Assembly: GCF_014206975.1 (NCBI RefSeq)
Contig: NZ_JACHOU010000013.1
Coordinates: 1 to 64,000 of the forward strand
Origin: Aminobacter aganoensis
GTDB lineage: Bacteria > Pseudomonadota > Alphaproteobacteria > Rhizobiales > Rhizobiaceae
Length of the DNA: 64,000 bases
Direction: 5' to 3'
The first letter of the stretch is position 1. Each line of letters opens with the position of its first letter. Made by a program: the position numbers and the translations under genes. The notes below the pieces were generated by a model. That model did not search any database. It saw only the letters and a program-made list of their open reading frames with translations, and was not told the origin of the DNA. Shown piece after piece: positions 26,812-36,377 of the stretch.

Positions 26812-27033
26812 TCAATCGCCTTGACCGTCCGACTTGAGCAGTTCGACCTGGCTGACGCCAAAGGCCTGCGCGATGTCGTAGAGCGTCTCGACCGTCGGGT
26901 TACGCTTACCGTTCTCAAGATCGCTGATGTATTGCTGGCTGAGATTGGCGCGCTCGGCCACCTGCTCCTGCGTTAGGCCGGACGCCTTGCGCAGGCGCGC
27001 AAAATTCCTCCCGACCAGTTTGCGCATATCCAT
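26812..27033 (-). CDS. XRE-family transcriptional regulator, small
   Basis: A 73-residue single-domain Cro/CI protein: NFARLRKASGLTQEQVAERA, LSQQYISDLENGKRNPTVET, LYDIAQAFGVS. The start at 27033 (MDMRKLVG) or 27027. Divergent from the next gene, whose promoter it may control. Confidence 0.85.
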   Translation of the reverse strand: MDMRKLVGRNFARLRKASGLTQEQVAERANLSQQYISDLENGKRNPTVETLYDIAQAFGVSQVELLKSDGQGD

Positions 27034-27124
27034 GCACAACCAATCGGAGATTCCGAGCATTGTTTTTATCAACTATAATATGTATTCACGGGTTTACGGG
27101 CAAATGAGTGCAATGGGGCAGGGG

Positions 27125-28099
27125 ATGGCGCTTATAATGAAGAGCAGAGTTCGTGGTGCGGCCGTGTGCTTGCTGGCCAGCATGGCAGGCTGGTCCTCGG
27201 CTTGGAGCGAGGAGTTCGACGCGGTTCAGGATCGCTTGTCGCCGACGAACACCATGACCTGCCATGTCCGCTGGTCCGACATGGCGCTCGATCCTCTCGA
27301 ATCTGGTGAGGACCTCTTCTCGTTTACATTGACCTACATCGACGATGTTCTCTGGTTTCGCGGCAAAAAGGTTCAGGGGGTGGTCAAGCCCGATCCTGCC
27401 AATCGGTGGATCGGGGTATCAATCGACCACCTTCTCGAGATGCATGGCGGCAGCCAGCTTGTCGACAAAGTGAAATCTCACGGCGGAAACCCGTACGGCC
27501 AGCGGATCGGCCTCGCGTTCAAAGATGCACAGCTCTACCTGATGCCAGTGCGCAAGACCGTCCTCAACGGTCAGCCCAAGGTCGTAGACTGCGAGCGTCA
27601 TGCGGCTCCTACCCCAAGCTCGGACCAGTTCAGCCAAGCGCTCGAAGCGATGGGGCAGTCCGGCCCACCTTTAATGACATACACGTGTCGCCTCTCGGGC
27701 AATCAGGTTCTCGGGATGCCCGTGATCATTGGTCGGGAACAGTTTCGCACCGTCTCCATCAGCATCGCCGAAGATGCGTCAGCCTCTGTGAACGGTACCG
27801 TGCTTGAGCCCGTACACGTCCAGCATGCTGCGAATGGCGACGTCGCCAGCGTCGTCTACGATGCCCGTCAATTCCAGCAGGCTATGGCCGGTAGCGCGTC
27901 AGCACAGTCCATGGGCATGGACCAGCAGTCATTTGACCGAATAAAGGAGCTGATGGGTGGTGCGGTTGACCAGTCCATGGGCGACCGACGCCGCTTCGTG
28001 TCAATCCCGCTGGATCAGGACACAATCACCTTTTTCGACCTCGACGCCAGTGACCAGCCGACAAGCCAGACCGTGGGCAACTGCGCCAGAGGCATGTGA
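27125..28099 (+). CDS. Uncharacterised secreted protein
   Basis: About 324 residues. The Sec leader is MKSRVRGAAVCLLASMAGW with a probable cut near SAWSEE. The mature part holds a repeated theme of MTCHVRWSDM/MTYTCRLSGN segments, suggesting two related halves. No known domain. The start is ambiguous (ATG at 27113, 27125 or 27137). The promoter must lie in the roughly 90 bases shared with the XRE gene. Confidence 0.65.
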   Translation: MALIMKSRVRGAAVCLLASMAGWSSAWSEEFDAVQDRLSPTNTMTCHVRWSDMALDPLESGEDLFSFTLTYIDDVLWFRGKKVQGVVKPDPANRWIGVSIDHLLEMHGGSQLVDKVKSHGGNPYGQRIGLAFKDAQLYLMPVRKTVLNGQPKVVDCERHAAPTPSSDQFSQALEAMGQSGPPLMTYTCRLSGNQVLGMPVIIGREQFRTVSISIAEDASASVNGTVLEPVHVQHAANGDVASVVYDARQFQQAMAGSASAQSMGMDQQSFDRIKELMGGAVDQSMGDRRRFVSIPLDQDTITFFDLDASDQPTSQTVGNCARGM

Positions 28100-28140
28100 T
28101 CGGCCCGCCAACACAGAATAGCGAAGCGGGGAGGGGTGAA

Positions 28141-28507
28141 ATGACGGACTGGTACTATGAAGACAAAGGCCAGCAGCGAGGACCGATCCCTGAGAGCGAT
28201 CTGGCGCTGATGTTCGCTAATCGGCTGCTGCCGCTCGAAACGCGGGTATGGACGGTGAAATTCGGCAATGAATGGCGGCTTTTGGATCGGGCTACTGCTG
28301 GCGTGGGCCGACGCCCGTAATTTCAAGCGCAGTCGCCGCAACCCGCAACTGCGGACCATGGTGCCGTTCGTGCTACTGACACCTATCGGTTATTTCTGGC
28401 GGCGCTGGGCCATCACCAGAACCTCGCTGAGGTACCTGTTCATCTGGATCGGCTGCTTAGTGTTTTACGCCGTGGTCCTAGCCGGACTGTCGGATCCGCA
28501 GATCTAA
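28141..28507 (+). pseudogene. GYF_2 (DUF4339) membrane protein, probably frameshifted
   Basis: The first frame (28141-28320, after GAGGGG) is a GYF_2 domain: MTDWYYEDKGQQRGPIPESD, then TRVWTVKFGNEWRLL. It stops at once. An overlapping frame (28268-28507) continues with NFKRSRRNPQLRT and two hydrophobic helices. GYF_2 domains often precede membrane helices, so this looks like one gene split by a frameshift at about 28270-28320. Two separate genes remain possible. Confidence 0.5.
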
Positions 28508-28572
28508 CCTCGAGCCAACAGAACCTCTCGCCGGGCGGCCTTGTCGCCCGGCTGCCTCATATCAGGTTGATC

Positions 28573-28994
28573 GTGGACGCAAGCGAAATCATAGCCGGGC
28601 TGATTATACTGGCTGCTGTCTACATGATCCCAACCATCGTCGCCTTCTGGCGCCGCCACCCCAATCGGTGGGTCATCCTGCTGCTCAACATCTTCTTGGG
28701 TGCGACCGGCATCGTTGGTTCGGCTGCTTGATTTGGGCATGCATGGCCGTGCACATCACCAATGACCTGCACGGCAGCAATGGCGGTGAATCGGGCCTCG
28801 ACCTCGTCGCCAATGACGTGGTGCCCGTGCGCCTCGTCAGCGGCTCGCCGGCGCCGCAAACGCCGCCACCGCTACCGGGCAGCTCGCCAGTGCACGACGA
28901 CGCCCTAGCGCGCCTTGAGCGGTTGAAAAAGCTACTCGATGAGGGGGTAATCGACAGAGAGCAGTTCGAGCGGCTGCGGAACCAGATCGTTTAG
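28573..28994 (+). pseudogene. Superinfection-immunity-like + SHOCT protein, frameshifted
   Basis: The first frame (GTG at 28573, stop at 28729-28731) reads AAVYMIPTIVAFWRRHPNRW and LLLNIFLGATGI, matching the Imm_superinfect family. A second frame then gives GCLIWACMA and, after a Pro-rich linker, a SHOCT-like end (LARLERLKKLLDEGVIDREQ) to 28994. Inserting one G near 28714 yields TGIGWFGCLIWA, the family consensus. So it was a membrane protein of about 140 residues, now broken by a one-base deletion. Confidence 0.7.
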
Positions 28995-29393
28995 CCGGCA
29001 GGTGATTTACTGATGAGCGACTTATTCGCCCGTAGCCTCCAGCCTCTGCGTTGCGAATGGCCGCAAAGCGCCCGCATGCCGGTCATTTCGTACTTGAAAT
29101 TCTCCTCCCAAAAGCAGGCATCCTCAATGTGCCAGCCCCAGTGAGCCCCCGTTGCATCCCCGCGTGCGGCGCTTGATCCGGCATCGCCCCGAAACGCACC
29201 GTCGAATCCTACGTGGTTTGATCGCGCACAGGTGGGCTTCGCGCCCCTCCCGTGCCCCCCCCCACGACCAGCGTGTGCCGCTGGACCGTATCAGAGCGTC
29301 CGCCGCGAACCGCGCCATGCCTTCACATGGATTCGACCAAAGGGCCTTCCTGCCCTTGGAACCCTGACGACAGCTCGCGCAATCTTGCACAGG
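28995..29393. other. Gene-free spacer before the Gabija operon end
   Basis: About 400 bases. Small open frames occur on both strands without ribosome-binding site or family match. No terminator was identified with confidence. Confidence 0.45.
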
Positions 29394-31382
29394 TTAGGGT
29401 CCAGTCGAGTCGTCGTCATCCTTTGCACCAAAAAAGCCGCCGACCAAGAGCCACTTCCCATCACCCTCGTTTCTGTAGAGCTGCCCGACCCCCCATCCGA
29501 TACCCGCACCGTAGTAGATGGTGCAGTCAGCGCACATGTTTGCAGCCGCATCGTGTTCCTTCAGTCGTGTATCAGACATGAACGTTTCACCAGAAAGCGG
29601 AATCGAGCAGATGTCGCACTCGTTGGGCGGATCGATGTAGTATTTTCCCTGTTTGACAGTGAGAGGATCGACATGATCTTCAAGCTGGCGATCCGCTCGG
29701 CTTCCGTCGCAGATACCTGGTCCGATACGGGGGCCGAGCTTGTGAGCTATGATGCGCACTAGCCTTTCATTGCGTTCCAAATAACTTTTGAGTTCGCCGA
29801 AAGGCTGTAACGCCGGTACTTGGCGCCACCGCCTATTTTTCATCCTGTAGAATTGACGTTCGTCGCCCTGAGCATCGCACCTAAATGATCCGTAGCCGAG
29901 GTTCAAATCCTCCAGTATGTCGATGTCTCTGGCCTCATATCCGCCCCAGGTCATCGTCATAACCAGCATGCCAATGTCGCCTTCGTAGTAGTTAGACAAA
30001 ACGTTTGTGAAGGCGTCGGCGCTTATCGGATTATCATCCAGCGACGATAGCTCTCCGATGTAAATACGACGAAGCTCCCCTTCATTTTGGATCGCCAGAG
30101 TATAGGTTGGGACATAAAGAGCCCCTGTCTCTTGCGTGACAGTGAAAAACAGCGTCAGCATGCCAGTGGATGGGGAATAGATAGAAACATCTACAGTAGC
30201 TTTTGGAAATTCTGTGCGAGCTTCTTCAAGCTGATCCCTGATCATTCCAGCCCAAACCGGATTGTTTGGAAGGCATTCCGAAACATCCTTCAGCAACTGA
30301 GTGACTTCGGCTCTATCGGAGAGAATAATTGAACGTTTGAGCCTTTGACCGGATGTGCCTGCCTCACCCGCAATTTCACCGAGAATTGTTTCATCGGTCA
30401 AAACGCTGTTCCGCTCGAATGCTCCTCGGCGATGTATCGCCTTAATTGTCCAGCCTTCGCCATCGAGAAGTTTGGTCCGAAATTTTGCCGGATATCCTAT
30501 TTCAAAATAATCACGATCAATTTTTGGCTTTGCAAAAAGCGCATACTCCAGAAGAGAGCTAAGAAGCTCTTCTCCTTCGAGATCATCCATAAATTCCTCT
30601 ACTTCCCTGAAGACTTTCTGGTCATTTCGGATTATCTCTAGGTACTCTTCGGGCGACTGTAGTTGAGGAACAAAATATATAAGATGGTCCATCCGCTTCA
30701 TCTTGATGGCTACATCGGCGATCTCCTCCTCAGTCGGCTCCTCTGCTCCTCCGCGTATACCGTTTATTGATCGGGCGGTGGCAAGCACCGATGCCTCGTA
30801 GAAGCCTTCGGGGGCTTGCATCTCCACCATTATGTAGTCGTTAATACCTTTGGTTCGGCAACTCGCGTCATAGCTGGCGATCCCTTTCTGGAGCCGCTTT
30901 TCACTACGGTAGAGGCTTATCTCGTGCCAGGGTGAGAGAACTCTGCCAGAGCTCAATGCCAAGGGTTCCACTGCCTGCGCCGTGATCGTATTATCCGGCT
31001 CAGCCAAAATTATCTTTACGCCATTCGCCGAAATCGACGTGTCCTGGACAAATCGGGAAAATGGAACAAGCAGTTCTTTCCACTCTGTGGAAACTATAAT
31101 GGCGCGTATTTCATCGTCGCGCGCGCCAAGGTGTCCTTTGACAGCTTCGACATATTTATAAATTTCATGAATGGCCTCACGAGAAGCGGCATCGCTTCTC
31201 TTAAGCTCGATGAGAACCCATCTCCCTCGCTTGTCTCGCGCCAGAATGTCTATGAAGCTTCGCGTTCCAATCGTGCTTGGCACGAACTGTTCGATTTTGA
31301 GGAGGGTCAAACCATCCTCTAGGACTTCTAACTGGCTGGCGAGTAGATCGCGGAGGGGGGCTTCAAACACGTGTTGGCTCAT
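29394..31382 (-). CDS. NucS-like nuclease-domain protein, third gene of the Gabija operon
   Basis: A 662-residue protein. The N-terminal domain (about 1-120) carries a PD-(D/E)XK core like the C-terminal nuclease domain of NucS: FIDILARDKRGRWVLIELKR with D45, E59 and K61, then EIYKYVEAVKG. A long middle region is unrecognised. Near the end CDIC and CADC pairs (about 575-620) form a likely zinc site. The start at 31382 lies four bases after the gajB stop, so translation is coupled with gajAB. Standard Gabija has two genes, so this is an added nuclease or regulatory component. DNA cleavage is inferred from the motif. Confidence 0.72.
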   Translation of the reverse strand: MSQHVFEAPLRDLLASQLEVLEDGLTLLKIEQFVPSTIGTRSFIDILARDKRGRWVLIELKRSDAASREAIHEIYKYVEAVKGHLGARDDEIRAIIVSTEWKELLVPFSRFVQDTSISANGVKIILAEPDNTITAQAVEPLALSSGRVLSPWHEISLYRSEKRLQKGIASYDASCRTKGINDYIMVEMQAPEGFYEASVLATARSINGIRGGAEEPTEEEIADVAIKMKRMDHLIYFVPQLQSPEEYLEIIRNDQKVFREVEEFMDDLEGEELLSSLLEYALFAKPKIDRDYFEIGYPAKFRTKLLDGEGWTIKAIHRRGAFERNSVLTDETILGEIAGEAGTSGQRLKRSIILSDRAEVTQLLKDVSECLPNNPVWAGMIRDQLEEARTEFPKATVDVSIYSPSTGMLTLFFTVTQETGALYVPTYTLAIQNEGELRRIYIGELSSLDDNPISADAFTNVLSNYYEGDIGMLVMTMTWGGYEARDIDILEDLNLGYGSFRCDAQGDERQFYRMKNRRWRQVPALQPFGELKSYLERNERLVRIIAHKLGPRIGPGICDGSRADRQLEDHVDPLTVKQGKYYIDPPNECDICSIPLSGETFMSDTRLKEHDAAANMCADCTIYYGAGIGWGVGQLYRNEGDGKWLLVGGFFGAKDDDDSTGP

Positions 31383-31386
31383 TGAG

Positions 31387-33327
31387 TCAGATAGCTGGGA
31401 CAGGAGGTAATTCCACGATAGCCCAACCCTTGATCTCCTGAAGGGCTTGGCGCTGCACATCGGAGATGCGGTCTTTGTGCACAGCCAAGCAAACCAAGTG
31501 TCGTGCGCGGCTGGTCCCGACATAAAGCTTTTTCATGAAACTAGCCCGGATGGACGGGTTGGTTTTCGGATGCTCAGGATCAAACACTGGCCTTTCGAGG
31601 TCGCTATCAATCAGAAAGGAAAGCATCTCTTGCACATCATAAAGCGTTCCGAACTTCGTCTCTAAAACTAGCGTTGCGTCATGCGTCTCCCCTTTGACGC
31701 CATGTATGGTCGAAACCTCCATCAAGATTCCGTTTGGGCTGGAGAAAACATTGCCGGGGAGTACAGCTTCGCCATCAAGGTCAGCTGGGAGTTCTGAGAA
31801 CACCATAAACGGTACAACATCGCCCGTTCCGATGTTTACATCGCAAACCTCCCCCAACTGATTGGCGATATTCGCCCAGTGTTCCGCGGGTAGGTCTTCC
31901 ATCATTACCATTTCGGCCATTAGCCGGTTGAAGCGAACGGTCGTGCCCTTTTCGGATAGGTATCGTCCAAGATTGGAGAGTGTTACCGGCCCGTCTTTTC
32001 CATTGCGGCCAACGTACGTCTTTCCCGCAAGCCGAAGCAATTCGACGACGCATTGTCTAAGCAGGTGAGTGTGCGCCTGGACTGAGCCACTCGCCAGTTC
32101 TGTGCATCGTCTTGCTGCCGCACAAAATGTCGAGGGCAACACAGTTCGCTGAGATTGCGCGCGATCAAATGCCGGCCAATAGGTCTGAATGTTAAGCGGC
32201 TTGGCGCCGCCCTCATTGTCCGCGCGCCCGCCTACCACTTTGATCGTCTGCCGATTTGAAGCCGGGAGTGCCTCGACAATCTCCGCAAACTTCGGCAGCA
32301 CTTCGCCGATTGTTTCGTCGTCGAATACGATAATCGAGCAGGCCGGCGCATTTTCCAAATCCGCCCTCGATCCAATGAGGTTTATGCGCCTGGTACTTAA
32401 GCCGCGAACCTTCGCGGCGATTGAGTTGGTGAACCTGCTACTGTCGGGGATAGGCTGCAGCTGGACGGCAGCGCCATTGAAACTTTCATTTGGTTTGTCA
32501 CCCATACCATCGAAAATTGCCTGATCGGGATCGCCAACCTTTTGAAACTTGATGCCGGCATCATTGGGAAAAATACGGCTTAGAAACTCGTCTTGATATC
32601 TTGACGTGTCCTGCATTTCGTCGACGAGTACGATAGGAAAGCGGTGCCGTATCGCCTCCGCTACGGCCGGATTCGACACCAACAATTGGTCAGCAATCGC
32701 GTACATTTCGGAATAGAATAGAAAGCCATTCTTGATTGCTGCGTTTTTCGCAGCCTTCATGCTCTTATAGGAATCCGTTTGTTCTCCCGGATTGCCCGGA
32801 ATGTCGAGCTTGAGGGCACCATTTTCGAATCTGTACCGAAGATCTGAAATCTTCCGTTGCTGACTCATGGCGAGGAATGTACGGGCCGGCAGAGATAGGC
32901 GACCCTCTAGAAAATTCGCAGTTGCCGCATCGTCAATCCGCCTCACAGCAATTCCTGTGGAGCGGCATGCAGGCAGCGCCAGGAAGGTGTTCGTAAAATC
33001 CTGAATAGTCCCAATGAAGTGAGGATAAGAAAGGAGGGCTCGGCCGGCCGGGTCAGTGCCAATTCGCTCCAAAATCTCATTCTTGGCGATGTTCGTGTGG
33101 GTAAGCACGCAGATGCCTTGATGTAGCGCGGACCACTTCTCTGCGAGCAGAATCAGCTTAAGCCCTATGACTGTTGTCTTTCCCGCCCCAGGGCACGCGT
33201 GGACGTTTTGGTACTCCTTAATCGCGCTGCGCCGCGCTTCGTCTAGGACAAGCGCATCCTGCCCAACACCATGGTTGAGCCTCGCAAGCAAGGCTTCAAT
33301 CGCCGCATCATCAAGCTGCGGCAGCAT
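31387..33327 (-). CDS. gajB: Gabija protein GajB, UvrD-like helicase
   Basis: A 646-residue superfamily 1 helicase: Walker A CPGAGKTTVIGLK (about 45-57), a motif Ia-like VLTHTNIAKNEI, Walker B VLVDEMQDTSRYQDE (about 230-245), GDPDQAIF, and a late STIHGVKGETHDATLVL with YVGTSRARHLVCLAVH. It is paired with an OLD-family nuclease, which defines Gabija. The ATG at 33327 overlaps gajA by 17 bases; a longer start at 33363 is less likely. In known Gabija, GajB acts with GajA on DNA. Confidence 0.88.
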   Translation of the reverse strand: MLPQLDDAAIEALLARLNHGVGQDALVLDEARRSAIKEYQNVHACPGAGKTTVIGLKLILLAEKWSALHQGICVLTHTNIAKNEILERIGTDPAGRALLSYPHFIGTIQDFTNTFLALPACRSTGIAVRRIDDAATANFLEGRLSLPARTFLAMSQQRKISDLRYRFENGALKLDIPGNPGEQTDSYKSMKAAKNAAIKNGFLFYSEMYAIADQLLVSNPAVAEAIRHRFPIVLVDEMQDTSRYQDEFLSRIFPNDAGIKFQKVGDPDQAIFDGMGDKPNESFNGAAVQLQPIPDSSRFTNSIAAKVRGLSTRRINLIGSRADLENAPACSIIVFDDETIGEVLPKFAEIVEALPASNRQTIKVVGGRADNEGGAKPLNIQTYWPAFDRAQSQRTVLPSTFCAAARRCTELASGSVQAHTHLLRQCVVELLRLAGKTYVGRNGKDGPVTLSNLGRYLSEKGTTVRFNRLMAEMVMMEDLPAEHWANIANQLGEVCDVNIGTGDVVPFMVFSELPADLDGEAVLPGNVFSSPNGILMEVSTIHGVKGETHDATLVLETKFGTLYDVQEMLSFLIDSDLERPVFDPEHPKTNPSIRASFMKKLYVGTSRARHLVCLAVHKDRISDVQRQALQEIKGWAIVELPPVPAI

Positions 33328-35275
33328 CTGGCCCAGCCTCCTGCGAGGGTGGCTTGAGAGCAACGCCCGTCACGTGCTCCAATGCGTTTATGATATAGCC
33401 GGGCAACTTGGATCGTAGCTCGTCTCGTCGAGCGAGGGTCGCGGCAGCGTCTGCGTTTCGGCGTGCCTCGGCTTGTGCCTCGTCTTCGCCTTCGGGGGAT
33501 GGCGTGACGACTGAGCCGAAGCGGTTTGTCAGCAATGCGGAGAGTTTGTAGGCTACTTCGGTTTTGCCGCCACTGGACTCCGCAATGTCTTTGAAAATCG
33601 CGATTGCGCGCAACTCATCGTCGTTGTTAGGCAGGGCATCGTAGCCTTCGATATCTCCCTTCAGGGCTTCGTACACTTCTGCAGAAAGACCCGCGCGAAT
33701 AAGCGAATATTCAAAAGTCCAGTGGTCGGAAAGTTCGACCCTTACATTCTGGCCCGCCGAACTCTTTCGAGTTGCGATCCATTGGGTTCTGCCACCCGGA
33801 TTATCTGCGTAATGAGACTCCCAATAGGCCTGATTGCGAGGTACTGCTTTCTTGAAACCGTAGATATTTCCCTCAGCAATCTTCGCGCGTTCCGGTCTTA
33901 GGTCGAGATCGCGTACGCAGGCGACGCGTGTGCTAAGCCACTCTGCCTGCAGCGCATCCTTCCCCCTGCGTTGAAAAATTCTTGCAAAGTGCCCAAAGGC
34001 CAGACTTCCGACGTTGACAACCGACACGCCGTAATCCTCAAAGGCGACATCCAAAAGCTGGGCTATGCTCGGAAGCAAAATGTTTTCGCCGTCGCCTTCA
34101 ACCAATAGGACGCCTTTCGCGAAAAACAGATTGGACTTTGTTACGTCTAAGAACTTTTCGAGAAAAACGTAGTTGCCCGACTCCAGATTTGTCTCGCTTG
34201 GCCGCAGCGAAAACGCTTTCGCGCCCGACATGATTATGACGTTGTCCAACGGAGCTTTAGACGCCAGATTAGGGCTATGTGTCGTGAGAATGCTTTGAAG
34301 CGATGAGTTGCGACTGCTGAAACCTTCGCGCAGAGCCTTTAGAAATTTCATTTGAAGCTGGGGATGGAGATGCGCTTCAGGCTCCTCAATTAGCAGGAGC
34401 GGGAAGTCATGCTGCTCCTGTTCGAGGAGTAGCAACTCGGTCGCCATAAAAAGCAGATTGCTGTACCCTAAACCTTGATAGCGCTCTTGAGCGTCGATCA
34501 AGAGCTGCAGCCGCTCTAATGTCGCGCGGAACATTTGCCTGCGCTCAATCCCGGTAAGCTCTGCGAGGTCGGTCCCTCCCATTATGCTTATAAGCGGGTT
34601 CAAAGTGTTCGATTTGAAGTCCAGGTCCCGCAGTTGCGCCTGGACGCGTCCTTTCGCAGACTGAACGCCGTCATTTCCCATGATTGATTGGTTGGCTGTA
34701 ACAATGGCGGCGAGAAGCTGCGTGATCGTTGGCTCGTTGAATTGTTCAGAAGATTCCAGAATTTGGGCGAGGCGCGAGCCCCTTCCTCCCATAAGTTCGG
34801 CCTCTGCATCCCGAAGCGGCCTTAGATAAGTACTCGCGAGAAACTCTCGTGCCTCCCGTTCAATCGCAGGTCCATCGGCGTTTGCACCTGAGCGTATCTC
34901 TGTTCGGATTTGACGCGTTCCCCGAACCGTAGAGGTCTGCTCAGCTAGTAGGTTTAGATAAAGGACGGACGTTCGACCTTGGCCCTCGGCGTTTTTTTCG
35001 TGCGTCAGATGCTCTACAAACGCGCCCGCTTGTCTGGTGTTGATATCTTCGAATTTGAGCTGGATAGAGAACGCGTTCGTTCCTTTGCGGAAGTCGCGAT
35101 CTTGAATCCGTGTCCATTCTCCGGAGTTGACCGACAGCGCGTAACGCAGTGCATCGACCAAGGCGGTCTTGCCGCTGTTGTTCTCACCAACGATGACGTT
35201 AATTCCGGTGTTCAGACGAACTGTGAACTCCTGAAACAGCCTGAAGTTCTTTATCGTTACATTGGATAAAAACAT
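33311..35275 (-). CDS. gajA: Gabija protein GajA, OLD-family ATPase-TOPRIM nuclease
   Basis: A 654-residue protein. An ABC-type ATPase comes first, with Walker A VGENNSGKTALVDALRYAL (residues 29-47) and Walker B LLLIEEPEAHLHPQLQ (about 293-308), and ILTTHSPNLASK. A TOPRIM domain follows from about 385 (GVLLVEGDGENILLPSIAQ, then CVRDLDLRPE). GajA is a nucleotide-sensing DNA endonuclease released when phage growth depletes NTPs. It heads a three-gene operon. An unusual C6-A6-G5 hairpin covers its ribosome-binding site. The C-terminus is Ala-rich and overlaps gajB. Confidence 0.9.
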   Translation of the reverse strand: MFLSNVTIKNFRLFQEFTVRLNTGINVIVGENNSGKTALVDALRYALSVNSGEWTRIQDRDFRKGTNAFSIQLKFEDINTRQAGAFVEHLTHEKNAEGQGRTSVLYLNLLAEQTSTVRGTRQIRTEIRSGANADGPAIEREAREFLASTYLRPLRDAEAELMGGRGSRLAQILESSEQFNEPTITQLLAAIVTANQSIMGNDGVQSAKGRVQAQLRDLDFKSNTLNPLISIMGGTDLAELTGIERRQMFRATLERLQLLIDAQERYQGLGYSNLLFMATELLLLEQEQHDFPLLLIEEPEAHLHPQLQMKFLKALREGFSSRNSSLQSILTTHSPNLASKAPLDNVIIMSGAKAFSLRPSETNLESGNYVFLEKFLDVTKSNLFFAKGVLLVEGDGENILLPSIAQLLDVAFEDYGVSVVNVGSLAFGHFARIFQRRGKDALQAEWLSTRVACVRDLDLRPERAKIAEGNIYGFKKAVPRNQAYWESHYADNPGGRTQWIATRKSSAGQNVRVELSDHWTFEYSLIRAGLSAEVYEALKGDIEGYDALPNNDDELRAIAIFKDIAESSGGKTEVAYKLSALLTNRFGSVVTPSPEGEDEAQAEARRNADAAATLARRDELRSKLPGYIINALEHVTGVALKPPSQEAGPDAAAA

Positions 35276-35298
35276 GGTTCCCCCTTTTTTGGGGGGAG
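35276..35298 (-). promoter_or_regulatory. Hairpin covering the gajA ribosome-binding site
   Basis: On the minus strand the leader reads CCCCCC-AAAAAA-GGGGG-AACC-ATG. The G run is the Shine-Dalgarno sequence, and it can pair with the C run to form a five-base all-GC stem with an A6 loop. This could hold down translation of gajA. Confidence 0.55.
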
Positions 35299-35810
35299 AC
35301 TACTCGTCACATTTGCATCGCGCCACGAAATTTCGCGTTGATCGGCCGCTTTCGCGAATTCTAGAAACTTATACAACGGCTTCGCCCCTGCTCTGACAAT
35401 GGCGCGGCTCCCGAGGCTTCGCGCTTCGCTTGTGCGCCCGCAGCGCTGATCCTTGCCCGCGCGCCTGTTCTCGTCGAAGGGCAAGGATTCGGCGGGAGCT
35501 GAACTCTGACTACAACAAGATCACTGGCGCGATTACGAGCACCTGAGGGCGCGGGTATCGTGAGCGACTTCAACAGGGAGAGAGCGCGCGAATCGCTTCG
35601 ATTTCACCACGTTTACAGGCGCCGTGGTGAAATGGCGCTACGTTGGGTACGGCGGCGGGCATGTACGTCACGGGGTTGAACGGCAGCTTTCCCTTTTTCC
35701 AATCCCCGAAAGCCGACTGTCTGGAGTCGGCCCCCATAAAGACGTTCAATACCAAGGTGCCGAGCTCTCGTGCGACCAGGCCGGGTGCGAAATTCAGCCC
35801 CTACCCGGAA
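35299..35810. other. Spacer upstream of gajA, with a possible gene remnant
   Basis: About 510 bases containing the gajA promoter region. A minus-strand frame ending at 35570 reads like protein (GTLVLNVFMGADSRQSAFGD, FNPVTYMPAAVPNVAPFHHG) but lacks a start and ribosome-binding site, and a stop precedes it. It may be the 3' remnant of a lost gene next to the recombinase. Not identified. Confidence 0.35.
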
Positions 35811-36377
35811 CTAGCGGGAGCGGTCTGACGCCTTTATTTCATTCAAAATACGATATGCCTGCATTCGAGAGCAGCACACTTCCTTGGCAATGGCTGCCGC
35901 GCCGATGCCCTTTGCGTAGAGGTCCAAAATGGCTGTCCGATCGATCCGTTGTTTGGCTCCCTGATACACGCCTTTCGCTTTGGCTTTCTCAATTCCTTCG
36001 CGCTGGCGTTCCTTGATGAAGCGCCGCTCCATCTGCGCGACCATGCCCAGAACGGTGATCACGAGATGCCCCATCTCGCCGCGAGTCGTCACATGGGGAT
36101 CTAGCACGGTCACATGGGCGCCCTTCTGTTCGCACTCATGCACGAGGTTCAGCACATCGCGGGTCGAGCGCCCGAGGCGGTCAAGCCGAGTGACCACCAG
36201 TTCGTCGCCGGGGCGCAGGAAATCCAGCACAGTCGCCAGTTCGCTGCGGCCTTCGCGGCTGGCACCAGAAACCTTCTCTGACCGAACGACCTCGCAGCCT
36301 TCGGCCTTCAGCTTGTTGATCTGGGTTTCAAGGTTTTGGTCGGTGGTGCTGACGCGAGCGTAACCAATGCGTGCCAT
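35811..36377 (-). CDS. Serine recombinase (resolvase/invertase, Tn3/Pin type)
   Basis: A 188-residue site-specific recombinase: catalytic Ser in IGYARVSTTDQNLETQ (Ser10), TRLDRLGRSTRDVLNLV, MGHLVITVLGMVAQMERRFI, and a C-terminal HTH (AAIAKEVCCSRMQAYRI). Full length. It recombines short sites near its own gene; repeated TGTTAC motifs directly upstream are candidates. It may have been brought in by a transposon now partly lost, or it may resolve or rearrange the island. Confidence 0.92.
   Translation of the reverse strand: MARIGYARVSTTDQNLETQINKLKAEGCEVVRSEKVSGASREGRSELATVLDFLRPGDELVVTRLDRLGRSTRDVLNLVHECEQKGAHVTVLDPHVTTRGEMGHLVITVLGMVAQMERRFIKERQREGIEKAKAKGVYQGAKQRIDRTAILDLYAKGIGAAAIAKEVCCSRMQAYRILNEIKASDRSR

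Noticed and set aside
29124-29390. Minus-strand 88-codon frame before the Gabija operon end
   Set aside because: Cys/Arg-rich, no ribosome-binding site, looks like non-coding DNA.
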